Part shown: one piece after another, positions 54,608 through 64,000 of the stretch
How the letters are laid out: the number at the start of each line of letters is the position of its first letter
Position numbering within the stretch: the first letter of the stretch is position 1
Assembly: GCF_043290135.1 (NCBI RefSeq)
Contig: NC_134705.1
Location: 93,761,239 to 93,825,238, forward strand
Direction of reading: 5' to 3'
Length of the DNA: 64,000 nt
Source: Rhipicephalus microplus
Lineage: Eukaryota; Arthropoda; Arachnida; Ixodida; Ixodidae
The notes under the pieces: model-generated
The model's database searches: none
What the model saw: only the letters and a program-made list of their open reading frames with translations
Told to the model about the DNA's origin: nothing
Program-made: the position numbers and the translations under genes

Positions 54608-54749
54608 TGTTACGTGGAAAATAACACTAGTCAGTTCACAGCCACAACGCCACTCACCGACAACGTCCACTTCTTAGCTCTCAGTCTAAGGCACCCTTTT
54701 TGGGTATGTACCACTATGCCCGGTTTCAGTCTGCCAAAAACACGTAACA
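54608..54749 (-). repeat. 3' LTR (in element orientation) of the minus-strand Gypsy element
   Basis: 142 bp with TGTTACG...CGTAACA ends, homologous to 61286-61427. It is followed on the right by element-internal sequence and preceded by CTAT. Confidence 0.88.
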
Positions 54750-54779
54750 CAACCCCTGGCGGCAAAAGCGCCGACCCGG

Positions 54780-55909
54780 TTAGCATACGGGCCACAGCAG
54801 GAGCAGTGTGGTAGCGCTCGAGCCATGATACGTGGACAATGTCCCAGGACAGCAGAGCAGAAGAGGTCGATAAATTATCAGGAACAATTTCATATGTAGT
54901 GTCGGTGACTCATCTGAGCACGTGATATGGGCCCCTGAAACGAGAGAGAAGCTTCTCTGAAAAGCCTGCATGTCACGTAGGGGACCAAAGAAGAACGAGG
55001 AAACCTGTCGGAAAGTTTCGTCGTGGTGCCGCTGGTCGTAACGATCTTTCTGCGAGTCTTGGGACGCCGTTAATCTGCTGTGGGCAAGCTGACCAGCATG
55101 GTCAGCTCGGGCAATAGCGTCACGTGCATATTCAAAAGTAGAATTCACAGCAGCTGGCAGGAAGGTATCCAACGGCAATGTTGGTTCGCGTCCAAACAGA
55201 AGGTAAATTGGCGAGTACCCAGCAGTGTCATGCTGGGAGGAATTGTAGGCGAACGTCACGTAGGGTAGTGCAAGGTCCCAATCAGGATGGTCAGCCGAGA
55301 CGTATTTCGATAGCGTGTTTGTCAGGGTGCGGTTTAAACATTCTGTAAGCCCGCTTGTCTGGGGGTGGTACGATGTCGTGAGTTTACGTTGGGTAGAGCA
55401 GAAACGCAGGATATTGTCAACAACTAACGAAAGGAATATACGGCCTCGGTCTGTCAGCAGTTGACGGGGGCTTCATGCACTAAAATGAAGTCGCGTAGCA
55501 GAAAATCAGCGACGTCTGTAGCGCAGCTTGTTGGCATGGCTCGCGTAACTCCATAGCGGGTCCAGTAATCTGTAGCAAACGCGACCCACTTGTTTCCGGA
55601 GGTGGATGTTAGGAAGGGATCGAGAAGGTCCAAACTGACACGGAAGAATGGCTCGAATTGGATGTTGATGGGCTGAAGATACCCGGAAGGGAGTCCCGAT
55701 GGCTTCTTGTGGCACTGGCAAATTTCACAAGCGTTGACATAACGATGTACAGAGCGTGAAAATCCAGGCCAGTAGAAGCGGCGGGGCACAAGGTCATATG
55801 TGTGAGAGACACCAAGGTGACCCCCGGTTAGCGCGCCATGGAGCTCACGTAGGACTGTGGAGTGCAGGAGCTTTGGTATGACCAGAAGTAGGTCGTGACC
55901 ATTGGGCAA
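54780..55909 (-). pseudogene. Gypsy integrase (minus strand, broken)
   Basis: 55909-55454 has HLGVSHTYD and CEICQCHKKPSGLPSGYLQP (zinc module), then DLLDPFLTSTSGNKWVAF (first Asp) and a stop just before the second catalytic Asp region (LTDRGR, at 55455-55430 in another frame). 55430-55260 has HPQTSGLTE (catalytic Glu region). 55259-54780 has MTFAYNSSQHDTAGYSPIYL and YDQRHHDETF of the C-terminal domain. At least two frame changes. Otherwise similar to the integrase of the left Gypsy element. Confidence 0.82.
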
Positions 55910-56015
55910 TAAATTAAGCCGATATAAGGTGCGGTCCTTTAAACATGCGAACAGAAGCGTCTTGCGGTGAAGACTCGAGCTGTTGTATCAGGTGGCTGAT
56001 ATCCGGATCACGACG

Positions 56016-56500
56016 CTACTCGTCCCCGAGATGAAGCAGCTGGGAGATGGAAAGGACGCAATCCACAGAATCAGTGCTCGTAGGATTGCAATCGGCCACA
56101 GGGTAGCGTGACAGACAATCCACATCTTTGCGCAGTTTTCCTGATTTATACAATATCGTGTAAGAATACTCTTGGAGGTGGACTGTCAGCGGGCGAGACG
56201 ACCTGTGGGATCTTTGAGGGAGGCGAGCCAGCAAAGAGCGTGGTGGTCGGTGAGAACTATAAATGGTCAGCCGTATAAGTAAGGAAGAAATTTCGCGACT
56301 GCCCACACGAGCACTAGGCATTCGTGCTCTGTGATGAAATAATTACGATCCGAGGGGGACAAAAGCCTGCTTGCATAAGCTATCACGCGATACTGCCCAC
56401 GTTGTCGCTGAGCCAACACAGCGCCTATTCCGTAACCACTGGCATTGGTGCGGACTTCGGTTGGTGCCATAGGGTCGAAGTGAGCGAGAACAGGAGAGGA
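56016..56500 (-). pseudogene. Gypsy RNase H (minus strand), catalytic Asp changed
   Basis: 56470-56267 reads MAPTEVRTNASGYGIGAVLA, RVIAYASRLLSPSDRNYFIT and EHECLVLVWAVAKF. The RTNASG block has Asn where related elements (for example residue 180 of the left Gypsy element) have the catalytic Asp. A frameshift near 56270 leads to the connection region PLTVHLQEYSYTILYKSGKL, DCLSRYPV. The change would abolish RNase H activity in this copy. Confidence 0.82.
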
Positions 56501-56599
56501 AGTGAAAAAAGTAATCAGGTCGGAGGATGCTGCTGCTTGCGAGGAACCCCTGGTAAACGTCTCATCTGGTTTGAGTAAATCTGTTAGGGGCCGTGCAAT

Positions 56600-57277
56600 T
56601 TCCGCGAAGTTCTTGATGAACCGCCGAAGTAGGAGCAGAGCCCCACAAAAATGCAGGCATCTTTGGCGGTTGTTGGCACAAGAAAGTCCTTCACAGCTCG
56701 AAGTTTTCCTGGGTCAGGGTGTACGCCATAAACGTCAACAATATGCCCATGTATTGTAATGCGGCGGCGACCAAATCGGTACTTGGATGAATTCAGCTGA
56801 AGCCGGCGCGATGGAATAGATCAAGAATTTTTGACAGTCACTCAAGGTGCGCTTCAAAAGTGGGAGCAAACACAATCACGTCATCCAGATAACAAAGACA
56901 CGTAGACCACTTGAATCTATGGAGCAGGGAGTCTATCATTCGTTCAAAGGTGGCGGGGCATTACATAAGCCGAAAGGCATGACCTTGATTTGGTAGAGGC
57001 CATCAGGTGTTACAAAAGCCGTCTTCTCTCGGCCAATGGGGTCCACAGCAATGTGCCAATAACGAAGATCGGTGGAAGAAAAGTAGGCGGCACCATGGAG
57101 GCAATCAAGGGTGTCGTGAATTCGTGGCAGAGGGTATATGTCTTTCTTGGTGATGTTGTTTAGATGGCGATAAACCACACAAATCGCCACGATCCGTGCT
57201 TTTTTAACTAATACCACCGGGGATGCCGAGGAAATGGAGGATGGTTCAATAATGTCTTTCGCTAGCATCTTGTTCAC
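56600..57277 (-). pseudogene. Gypsy reverse transcriptase (minus strand, broken)
   Basis: 57277-56936 has SASPVVLVKKARIVAICVVY, INNITKKDIYPLPRIHDTLD-like start region and FSSTDLRYWHIAV (motif A Asp kept), then MPFGLCNAPPPLNE. A frameshift leads to CLCYLDDVIVFAPTF (56910-56865; catalytic Asp-Asp), then GRRRITILGHIVDVYGVHPD and FVGLCSYFGGS. Several stops. The fingers have lost the DGSWR-type segment. Confidence 0.8.
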
Positions 57278-57298
57278 CTCCTTCTGAATGATGTGCCA

Positions 57299-57655
57299 CT
57301 AAAAAGCAGACACTGTGTAGGGACGACGGTGAACAGGATTGGCATCACCTGTGTGTATGCGATGCAGGACGAAGGACGTCTGCCCTAGAGGTCTGTCGCC
57401 AAAATCGAAAATATCCTGGTAGGCCTCGAGAAGATGCTGTAGGGCTTCAACTCGCAGAGGCGGGAGATCACTGCCGATCATTTCTACATGTTGACAGCTG
57501 CCCAAATGTGCTGCGAGTGGTGTGCGCTTTGTTGAAACATGAGTGTCTAAGGCGAGCACTTCAGTTTGTGAATCGAACAATGGACACAGGCGGGCCACAG
57601 AAATGCTTTGTGGAAGCACTTGATTTATGAGCCGAAATTTACAAGTGGTAGACAA
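57299..57655 (-). pseudogene. Gypsy protease-RT linker
   Basis: Open frame LINQVLPQSISVARLCPLFD, LLEAYQDIFDFGDRPLGQTS, VLHRIHTGDANPVHRRPYTV. The D-IFDF..RPLG..S...H.I.TGDA.P...RPY block directly precedes RT in these elements. It ends in a stop at 57299, and the RT frame starts just below. Confidence 0.75.
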
Positions 57656-57826
57656 GTTCTGTTATCTGTGATGCTGAGCACCGTGTAGGACACTGCAACA
57701 TTGTGCGCAGAGTACGTCGCTAAGAGGCGTCACATAATATTCACCGTCTAGCACAGCTATTGAGCACAGAAAATCGATGTACGGCACAGTTTTGGAGGGC
57801 AGGTGAACAAAGTCGCTGCATCGTAA

Positions 57827-58215
57827 TCAGCATGTAGGTTGGTACGGGGCGTTACTGATTTGTGGCAGTTCAAGGTGGAGCACGCCAGCGGAGCAATCAA
57901 TAACAGCAGAATTAACGGCATGAAAATCGAGGCCTTGTATGAGGTCGTGGGGACATGTTGCAAGCACGGTAAAAAGGACGACCACTTGATGACCGGCTAT
58001 GGTAAGTTGAGCTGTGCACGTACCGACGACAGGAACTATTGCGCCATCTGCAGCGTGGACGACACCGGTCAAGGGGGGCGTGAGGACCTTCTCCATGCGA
58101 CGACGGAAATGCGAACTCATATTAGAGACGTGAGCGCCCGTATCAATCAAAGCTTTCACAGGTGTGCCATCAACATATACTTCAAGAAAGTTCTGGTTCA
58201 AACGTAAGGGCAGCA
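57827..58215 (-). pseudogene. Gypsy aspartic protease (minus strand)
   Basis: 58201-57827 reads FLEVYVDGTPVKALIDTGAH, VSNMSSHFRRR, VPVVGTCTAQLTI, and CPHDLIQGLDFHAVNSAVID. LIDTGA is the canonical catalytic triad and D-IQGLDF the second conserved block (ILG changed to IQG). The fold elements are all present, so the domain itself may be intact. Confidence 0.82.
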
Positions 58216-58378
58216 GAGGATTTTTGGGTAAGGTCGACAGGGCAGTTTTACCTCCAGAAGCTGCGCAGCCTAGTTTTCCGGGGACATGCGGCGGTTAAAC
58301 GATGGCGAGGGAGAGTCGACGCCTATTTGAATGAGAAGGGTGGCCTTGAGGCGGCGACGACGACGCGACACCATGGGC

Positions 58379-58626
58379 CTAGTCCTCAGGGGCAGTAAAT
58401 GATGTAGACTCAGTGCGAGTTGGATAACGGCGGTTCGGTGGACGGAATGAGTTACTGTAAGTGGGGTACAAGCCAGAAGGCTTAGATGGCCACTGGCTGC
58501 GGTAGTAACGAGCGATGTGTTCCGCGCGACCACAGCGGAAGCAGAATGGATTATCATCAGCTGTTCGCCGTTCAGACGGGTTCGTGGTTCGAAGAGAGTA
58601 TGTAGGGTGACGTCTCATGTCCACAG
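58379..58626 (-). pseudogene. gag: Gypsy gag C terminus with zinc knuckle
   Basis: DMRRHPTYSLRTTNPSERRT, then CFRCGRAEHIARYYRSQWPS. The last Cys of the CCHC knuckle is replaced by Tyr (HIARYY). It joins directly to the gag segment ending at 60444 when the inner LINE and one TSD copy are removed. Confidence 0.8.
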
Positions 58627-58638
58627 AAGCTATCGAGG

Positions 58639-60431
58639 TGTGTGAGAATTTATTAGAAGGCAGAGAGGTCGGCCTGAGATAGTTCGCTCTAGCCTGCTAC
58701 TCTACACAGGGGATAAGGGAAAGGGGAAGGAAAGAGGTATGAAGGGTGATGATGGGGACAAGAAGAGGTGGTGCGTATGTACAGTAGCCACTTAGCATAG
58801 TACTCTACAGTCTAGTTTCTAGTCCAGTGCTTTTTATAAAGTGTAGAACAGCCTTGGTAGCAGTTTTTGACACTGTTTGGTCGTTCATTGCTGACAATAT
58901 GTGGCTTTCACTTAATGGGGTTCGTCCAATGCTGGCCAACGTTGCAGTTAGCATTTTTCTTTGCGCCACGTATAATGCACAGTCACAAAATATGTGAGCT
59001 ATCGTCTCGTGCACTTGGCAGCGTTCCCAATTCGGACTGTCCGCACGGCCGATTAGGTGGGTGTAGTGGCGAGTGAAGGTGACGCCCAGGCGAATTCGGT
59101 GCAGTATATTAGCATGTCTTCGGCTGATTTTATCTGGAAGACGAAAAGTCATGCCGGGGTCTGTTTCCTGCAGGCGCTTGTTCCGGTGATCTGGTAGCGA
59201 CCAGTAAGTGGCAGCGCATTCGCGCATGAGTGATCTCAACAATGTGTTGACGTCACTTTGCGAGTACGGTACTTTGACATACCTAGGAGCGTTGTATATT
59301 GCCGCTCTTGCTTTGCTATCGGCTGTTTCGTTGCCAACCAGGCCACAGTGTCCAAGAATCTATTGGAGTGTAATCAAGTGACCGCTCCTGTGTGTTAGGT
59401 CAAATGCTTGGACGATTCCTAACGCTGACTCGTAAAATTGGCCTCTTCCTGAGCAAGAATGGATAGCTTGAAGCGCTGATTTTGAATCAGACAGAATTGT
59501 CGATTTACGCGGTGCTTGGTTGTTCACAAATTTTATGGCTTCTTGTATAGCAACAAGTTTTGCAGCTGTCGAAGATGACCTATGATCTAATTTGTACTGT
59601 CGGGAAATACTGAGTTGAGGGATCACGAAGGCCCCAGCTGAGGCGGATGAAGTTATGGATCCATCGGTGTAAATGTGCACAGAGTCGCTGTATCGGTCAT
59701 CTAAATGTTCCAAGGTGAGTTGCTTGAGGGCAATATAAGAAACACGCGACTTATACAAAATTCCACGTATGTGAAGGCACACCAGCGGTTTCGTCAATGT
59801 CCATGGAGGCACTGCAGGGATTACGGCAGGAGCAAAGCCTGAAGGGATCATGTATGTGCCTATGCGTATCGAGGCATCGCGAATAGGTACACCCTGGTCG
59901 GTACACTTGTAGCGAAGACAACGGGTGCTGTGCATGTCGCGTCAACAGACGAAGGTGCACTCGAAGAGGCTCACAGGACGTGTAAACCTGTATAGGGTAG
60001 GTGCGGGACTCCTCTATAGTGCCAGAGGTGGACGTGCACCGTGGCAGGCCAAGGCATATTCTCAGTGCTCGTGCCTGAAGGCTCTCTAAATTACGAAGGC
60101 ACGTTGCCCGCATGCTGGAAAGCACAGGTGAGCTGTACCTTATATAGCCCGCAAACAATGCCTTGTATAACTGCAGAAGACTTTTCTCCGAAGGGCCCCA
60201 TCTCAGTCCTGTTATAACACGAAGAACATACACAAAACGAATTAGTTTGTTTCGCAGCACAGTCACATGCTTTGACCAGGACAGGTTGCGATCAATGACG
60301 ACCCCTAAATAGCGCAGGTGCTTGACCACGGGAATCACTGCTCCGTGAGCGAAAATTGGGTACCGCGACATTGATTTCTTCGTAAATGTCATCGTAAAAT
60401 CCTTCGTAAATCCATCGTAAATGCCTTCGTA
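58639..60431 (-). mobile_element. 5'-truncated LINE D nested in the Gypsy gag
   Basis: Flanked by AAGCTATCGAGG at 58627-58638 and 60432-60443. It contains the end of RT, RNase H and the C-terminal finger of an I-like LINE on the minus strand, then a 3' UTR with its end near 58639. The 5' junction (60390-60431) is a string of short CGTAAA repeats that fits neither the LINE nor gag. This is the third level of nesting. Confidence 0.88.
58805..60392 (-). pseudogene. LINE D ORF2 C-terminal part: RT thumb, RNase H, finger
   Basis: 60392-59751 reads MTFTKKSMSRYPIFAHGAVI, LRYLGVVIDRNLSWSKHV, ALRICLGLPRCTSTSG (post-RT region). 59935-59360 holds RNase H: SVHIYTDGSITSSASAGAFV (Asp), STAAKLVAIQEA (Lys instead of the catalytic Glu), KSTILSDSKSALQAIHSC (Asp). 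59242-58805 ends with WERCQVHETIAHIFCDC and FIKSTGLETRL. The family is related to LINE C but clearly diverged. Frame changes separate the three parts. Confidence 0.82.
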
Positions 60432-61267
60432 AAGCTATCGAGGGATCAGTACTATTCAGGGTGGGTGCAGTGGACAGGATACCTAGTTTAGCGAATTCCT
60501 GGCGAACAACTGCCTGGATCAAGTAGACAGGTGTTGACGCATCGGGCAACATAGGTTTGTTGGCAGCCGGGTAAGCAACCTCGAGTTCACGTCCGACGAT
60601 GCACGTTACGTCTTCGGTTGTAGACGGCGGTGTTGGATAGGTGGTGGAACTGGTGTAAATTGCGTCGACTCTTCGCCTGCTCGAGACGGCGGCACTCTTT
60701 GATCATGGCGTTGATGGTAGTTACGTTCGTAAATACAAGCAGGCTGAACGCATCGTCAGCGATTCCTTTTAAAGCGTGTGATATTTTGTCGGCCTCAGTC
60801 ATGTTGGGATCAGCCCTTTCACACAATGCTAAGACGTCTTGAATATAAGTCAAGTAAAGCTCGGTGGACGTCTGTGTATGTACGGCCAATTTTTTTCGGG
60901 CATCAAGCTGTTGACCAAACTGGTTAGCCAAAGAGGTCATGGAGCTGTTGTTAAACATTTACTAGCTTGAGATTTCGTGCTCATGGGTCTCAAACCATAA
61001 GGGTCTTGTCAATACTGAAAACGACATTCGCAAGCATAACGATTGGGTCCGAGCCATATTGATTGCTGATGCGTTCGTACATACTAAGCCACTTGTCCAC
61101 ATTCGCGTTGTCCTCTCCAGTAAAGATACCGGGATCATGGGGTTGCCTTAGGGCGACGTACCGGGTTGTTGTTGCCGAGGTAGGTGGTGAAGTCGTATCC
61201 GCACCCGGAGCCATGGTAGCAGACTTAAAGAGGCGTCCACTGTGTAGCTCCGTTGCCAAAAGAGCAC
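60432..61267 (-). pseudogene. gag: Gypsy gag N-terminal and capsid part (minus strand)
   Basis: The likely start is the ATG reading MAPGADTTSPPTSATTTRYV near 61215. Then RQPHDPGIFTGEDNANVDKW, YERISNQYGS and a stop before LANQFGQQLDARKKLAVHTQ, STELYLTYIQDVLALCERAD, PNMTEADKISHALKGIADDA, AFSLLVFTNVTTINAMIKEC (60958-60587, a capsid-like core). A frameshift leads to LIQAVVRQEFAKLGILSTAP (60552-60444). The split by LINE D follows. Two frame changes. Confidence 0.8.
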
Positions 61268-61285
61268 CCAGCACTTCCACCAAAA

Positions 61286-61427
61286 TGTTACGTGGAAAAT
61301 AATAGTAGTCAGTCTACAGCCACAACGCAGCTCACCGACAACGTCCACTTCTTCACTCTCAGTCTAAGGCCCCCTTTTTGTCTATGTCTCACTATGCCCT
61401 GTTTCAGTCAGCCGAAATCACGTAACA
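61286..61427 (-). repeat. 5' LTR (in element orientation) of the minus-strand Gypsy element
   Basis: 142 bp, TGTTACG...CGTAACA, partner of 54608-54749, followed by the CTAT duplication and then LINE C sequence. Confidence 0.88.
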
Positions 61428-63105
61428 CTATCAATTCAGGACTGACCTCGTTGAAAGCCAGCCATGGCATCAGGATAGATGTTATAGTGTTCCAGGTACC
61501 ATTCCATGTGTGTAAGCAGCATCCTCTCCATGACCTTGCTGACGCAGCGTGCTAGTGCTACAGCCGGTAAGATGCCAAATCCAATGAAGACTTCCCGGGC
61601 TTCAACAAAGACACTAGGCGACTGCACTTCCACTCATCAGGCACCATTCCATCATGCCAAGACTTATTGAAAATGTCCAGGAGACAGTGATGTGCCTTCG
61701 GGCCTAGGTTGTGTAGGGCAGTATAGGCCACTCCATCCAGACCTGGGGACGATGAGCGTCTGCACGTGTTCAGTGCTGCATGAAGTTCTTCCATGGTGAA
61801 TGCAACCTCCATTTGCTGATCTCGTGCGAGTGGAACGTCATGTGACAAAAGATCGATCGGTATAGAGATGTCGCCGGTGATCTTTGCACAAAATTCACCA
61901 GAAACATCAAGCTGTCAGCGACATTGATGTAGCGCCAGAGCGGTGAAGGGATGACGCTGTTGCGGATGCCAGTGAATACCTCGAAGAGTCCTTCTTACGT
62001 GAGACAAAAGCTTCCGAGGGTCTAGGGAGTCACAAATACTTTTCCATTGTTGTTGCTGGAGTTTGTGCATTCGGCAGGGGATTTGCTCCTGAATACGTCT
62101 GAATTCTCTGAGGTCATAGATAAATTTTGTGCGTCTGTACCGTCTTTCGGCACGTCGGTGGACCGCTAGAAGTTGTTCCAACTTTCGGTTGAGTGCGGTA
62201 CGTCTCCATTCTTTTGAACATATCTTCGTTGAAGTTTCCATCGCACAACAAATCACTTCTTTAATGGATTCCGACTGTCCGTGCATGCATAATATCTGCA
62301 CTGATATCTGATACCCTTCCCAGTCAATAAGCCTTGAGTGTGCTGGGGAATGCGAATCGTCCAAACCTCTGACTGTCATGTATGGGAGGATATGGCCGCT
62401 TCCATGGGTTTCAATATCTGTGAACCACTGGAGTTTCGTGACAATACTATATGACGCTAAGGTCAAGTCCAGCCTACTGCTATAAGTTACTCCTCGGAAA
62501 TAAGCAGGGCTGCCATCGTAGAGCACTTGAATCCCGTGCTCTGATGTGAGATCAACTAGATACGTGCTTTTTCGATTTGTCCTGATGCTTCTCTACAGTG
62601 TATGATGGGCGTTGAAGTCACCCATCAATATCCAAGGTGCTGGAGTTGTTGCAAATATATTATTTATTATCTGTTCATTCAGTCGACGTGACGGTGCTAT
62701 ATATGCGCCTATCAGCGTAAACGGCAACTTCTTTTTAACATATAGACACACGTAGTGATTTCCATTGTGAGACTCCACTCTTTGGCGAACATAAGTGAGT
62801 TCTTTACGGATGAACACAGCAACCTGACTTCGCTCAATGCACGATGAAAAAACGAACGATTCATAGCCCGACAGTCGAGATATTTTTGAAAAATGCGGTT
62901 CACAAATGACAATGATGGGAAACTTATTCTCGAGAATGAAATGAATAAACTCAGACATTCTTGACTGTAGACCTCTGGCGTTCCACTGACTTATGGAAGC
63001 ACGCTTGACTTTTTCTCGGAAAGACTGATGTAGTCTATGGTGCGCCATCTTGTTACTGAAGTCCGGCAAGAATTGGTTCAAGTGTGTCCAAGACTTGCAG
63101 CGCAC
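61428..63105 (-). pseudogene. LINE C ORF2, first part: endonuclease to start of RT
   Basis: From about 63000 the minus strand reads ISQWNARGLQSRMSEFIHFI, VICEPHFS, YIAPSRRLNEQ and ILMGDFNAHHTL; then TAG (62593, in place of an expected Trp codon) and, in the same frame, RLDLTLASYS and an SHSPAH block where SDH is usual. TGA near 61915 breaks the linker, again in frame. RT starts with FTMEELHAALNTCRRSSSPG, LDGVAYTALHNLG and LVSLLKPGKSSLDLASYR. A 1-nt shift then gives ARCVSKVMERMLLTHMEWYL and AGFQRGQS, where the Gypsy element interrupts. Confidence 0.82.
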
Positions 63106-63366
63106 ATTAAGCGGCAGGGATCTGTAGACTAGCCAAGAGAGTGCAAATAATACTCACGAACGACCTCAATACAGAAAAATCTTGTACCTCTTAAGTGGAT
63201 AGACTGCCTGCTGGGAGCGTAGCCGTTGCTGACTGTCAATGCTGTGGTTCTGTAGACACGTGTACTCGCGGTAAAGCCGGTCAGTCAGAGTCAGGTGCTT
63301 TCTTTTGCGCCACAGTGTTTTTCAGCACCTCTGGACGTACCCCATCTGGTGACGGAGTGGGAGAGG

Positions 63367-64000
63367 TCAATGTGATCGTGGCGGTGGTGGTAGTGGTGGT
63401 GGTGGCGTAAGTGAAGGTGCATTCGACACAGGGCTGCTTTTTCTCTTCTTCGAGCACCGCAGTCGACGAGAATGCCGTCGTTGAACTACCGTTACCGCTT
63501 CCTTTCGTGAGGATCCGTCTTTCACCATTTGTCTCAGAATGCTCCTCTTCTTCTTGAGTACTGAGCAGTCTTTGGATGAGGTGTCATGGTTCCTGTTGCA
63601 GTTGCTGCATTTTAGGAGATTCGCTTGGTAAGCCTCTGTTTTGCGGCGTCCGGCGCAACGTGGGCATGCTTGCTTGTTGTTACACACAGCACTAACATAA
63701 CCCAGTTTTAGATAGTTGTGGCACTGTAATGGCCACGTAATGTATGGTCGGACAACGTGATGAAAGTGACCAACCTTTACATGTGGTGAGATGGATACAC
63801 CTCTGAACGTCACCTTCATGCAACGGGATTTGCTAAGCTGGCATACTTGGACGCCCGTCGTCGTGTCACTATCCTGCGGAATGTAAGCACTGAGATTGAT
63901 GCCTCCAAGCTCCGTGAAAGTGTACAAGGTATGTAGCGCAGCCGGGTACTCCACGTCTATGGCCAAGATATTCTTCCGTGGGTTGAGTCTAATATCCTTT
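63367..64000 (-). CDS. LINE C ORF1, C-terminal part (cut by window edge)
   Basis: The frame is open from the right edge (KDIRLNPRKNILAIDVEYPA) to the stop at 63367. An RRM-like or gag-like segment (MKVTFRGVSISPHVKVGHFH) precedes zinc knuckles CHNYLKLGYVSAVC, CPRCAGRR and CSNCNRNHDTSSKDC. A basic stretch (RRHSRRLRCSKKRKS) and a Pro-rich tail follow. It is an ORF1-type RNA-binding protein and uninterrupted within the window. The N terminus is outside. ORF2 begins about 260 nt downstream on the minus strand. Confidence 0.78.
   Translation of the reverse strand, partial: KDIRLNPRKNILAIDVEYPAALHTLYTFTELGGINLSAYIPQDSDTTTGVQVCQLSKSRCMKVTFRGVSISPHVKVGHFHHVVRPYITWPLQCHNYLKLGYVSAVCNNKQACPRCAGRRKTEAYQANLLKCSNCNRNHDTSSKDCSVLKKKRSILRQMVKDGSSRKEAVTVVQRRHSRRLRCSKKRKSSPVSNAPSLTPPPPLPPPPRSH

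Larger units (their letters stand above)
54608..61427 (-). mobile_element. Ty3/Gypsy element (minus) inserted in LINE C
   Basis: 142-bp LTRs at 54608-54749 and 61286-61427 (TGTTACGTGG...CACGTAACA) differ at about 12% of positions by eye. The target duplication is CTAT (54604-54607 and 61428-61431). The body on the minus strand runs gag, protease, RT, RNase H, integrase. It is itself split in gag by a 1.8-kb LINE. The primer-binding-site-like TGGTGGAAGTGCTGGG follows the 5' LTR at about 61266-61281. Confidence 0.9.
52358..64000 (-). mobile_element. Outer LINE C (I-like), split by a Gypsy element
   Basis: Minus-strand LINE with its 3' end at about 52358 (a GA-rich plus strand, i.e. a (CT)n tail) and its 5' part running off the right edge. 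In-window parts are 61428-64000 (ORF1, endonuclease, RT start) and 52358-54607 (rest of RT, RNase H, Cys finger). The two parts join without gain or loss once the Gypsy insertion and its CTAT duplication are removed. It is more decayed than LINE B. Confidence 0.82.

Overview
The window is eukaryotic nuclear DNA and almost certainly comes from a hard tick (Ixodidae, probably Metastriata). This is inferred from the tRNA-derived SINE at 24.7 and 50.8 kb, the 'TTAGGGGCGAAG' repeat family and the mix of Gypsy, Penelope, I-like LINE and Helitron-like elements, all of which I recall from tick genomes. There is no operon structure, no host gene that I can support, no tRNA or rRNA gene and no CRISPR array. 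Nearly every long open frame belongs to a transposable element in some stage of decay, so the window reads as a history of insertions.

Layout, left half. 1-2455: 3' half of a Gypsy element with its 3' LTR. 2620-3128: (AT)n tracts and two palindromes made of Penelope terminal repeats. 3121-9845: two Penelope-like elements (PLEs) with GIY-YIG endonuclease, head to head as a 3.1-kb inverted repeat. 9932-10107: an 82-bp perfect inverted repeat from another PLE-like terminus. 10900-11693: a decayed Helitron-like N-terminal fragment. 12168-12690: a repeat with a tetranucleotide core. 13005-13405: tandem ~110-bp units. 14165-24551: a Gypsy element with ATAT target duplication whose 5' LTR is split by a 5.3-kb I-like LINE. 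24.7-29.2 kb: SINE, LINE and PIF/Harbinger fragments. 30409-31570: an internally deleted Helitron-like gene fusion. 31756-33250: a LINE ORF1 with a fold-back at its 3' end.

Layout, right half. 33.3-34.4 kb: more of the ~110-bp units, in the opposite orientation. 34.4-40.0 kb: mostly low-repeat DNA without a recognisable gene. 40076-40800: a tandem satellite with an exact 147-bp period, then a (GATA)n tract. 42004-42890: a LINE 3' fragment. 42969-48472: a nearly complete I-like LINE with a 15-bp target duplication and an almost perfect hairpin in ORF2. 49.38-49.99 kb: a promoter-like block (TATA plus initiator) and a duplicated splice donor. 50765-50885: a SINE with a 16-bp target duplication. 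52358-64000: a three-level nest. A minus-strand LINE is split by a minus-strand Gypsy element (54608-61427, TSD CTAT), which is itself split in gag by a second, 5'-truncated LINE (58639-60431, TSD of 12 bp).

The most unusual property of the window is the number of fold-back (inverted duplication) structures at retroelement sequences: 2775-2972, 2963-3128, 3121-9845, 9932-10107, 31756-32037 and 46774-46968. The PLE termini also carry a hammerhead-ribozyme-like motif. No coordinated host system is visible. The functional modules are reverse transcription, integration or target-primed insertion, and perhaps ribozyme processing of PLE RNA.
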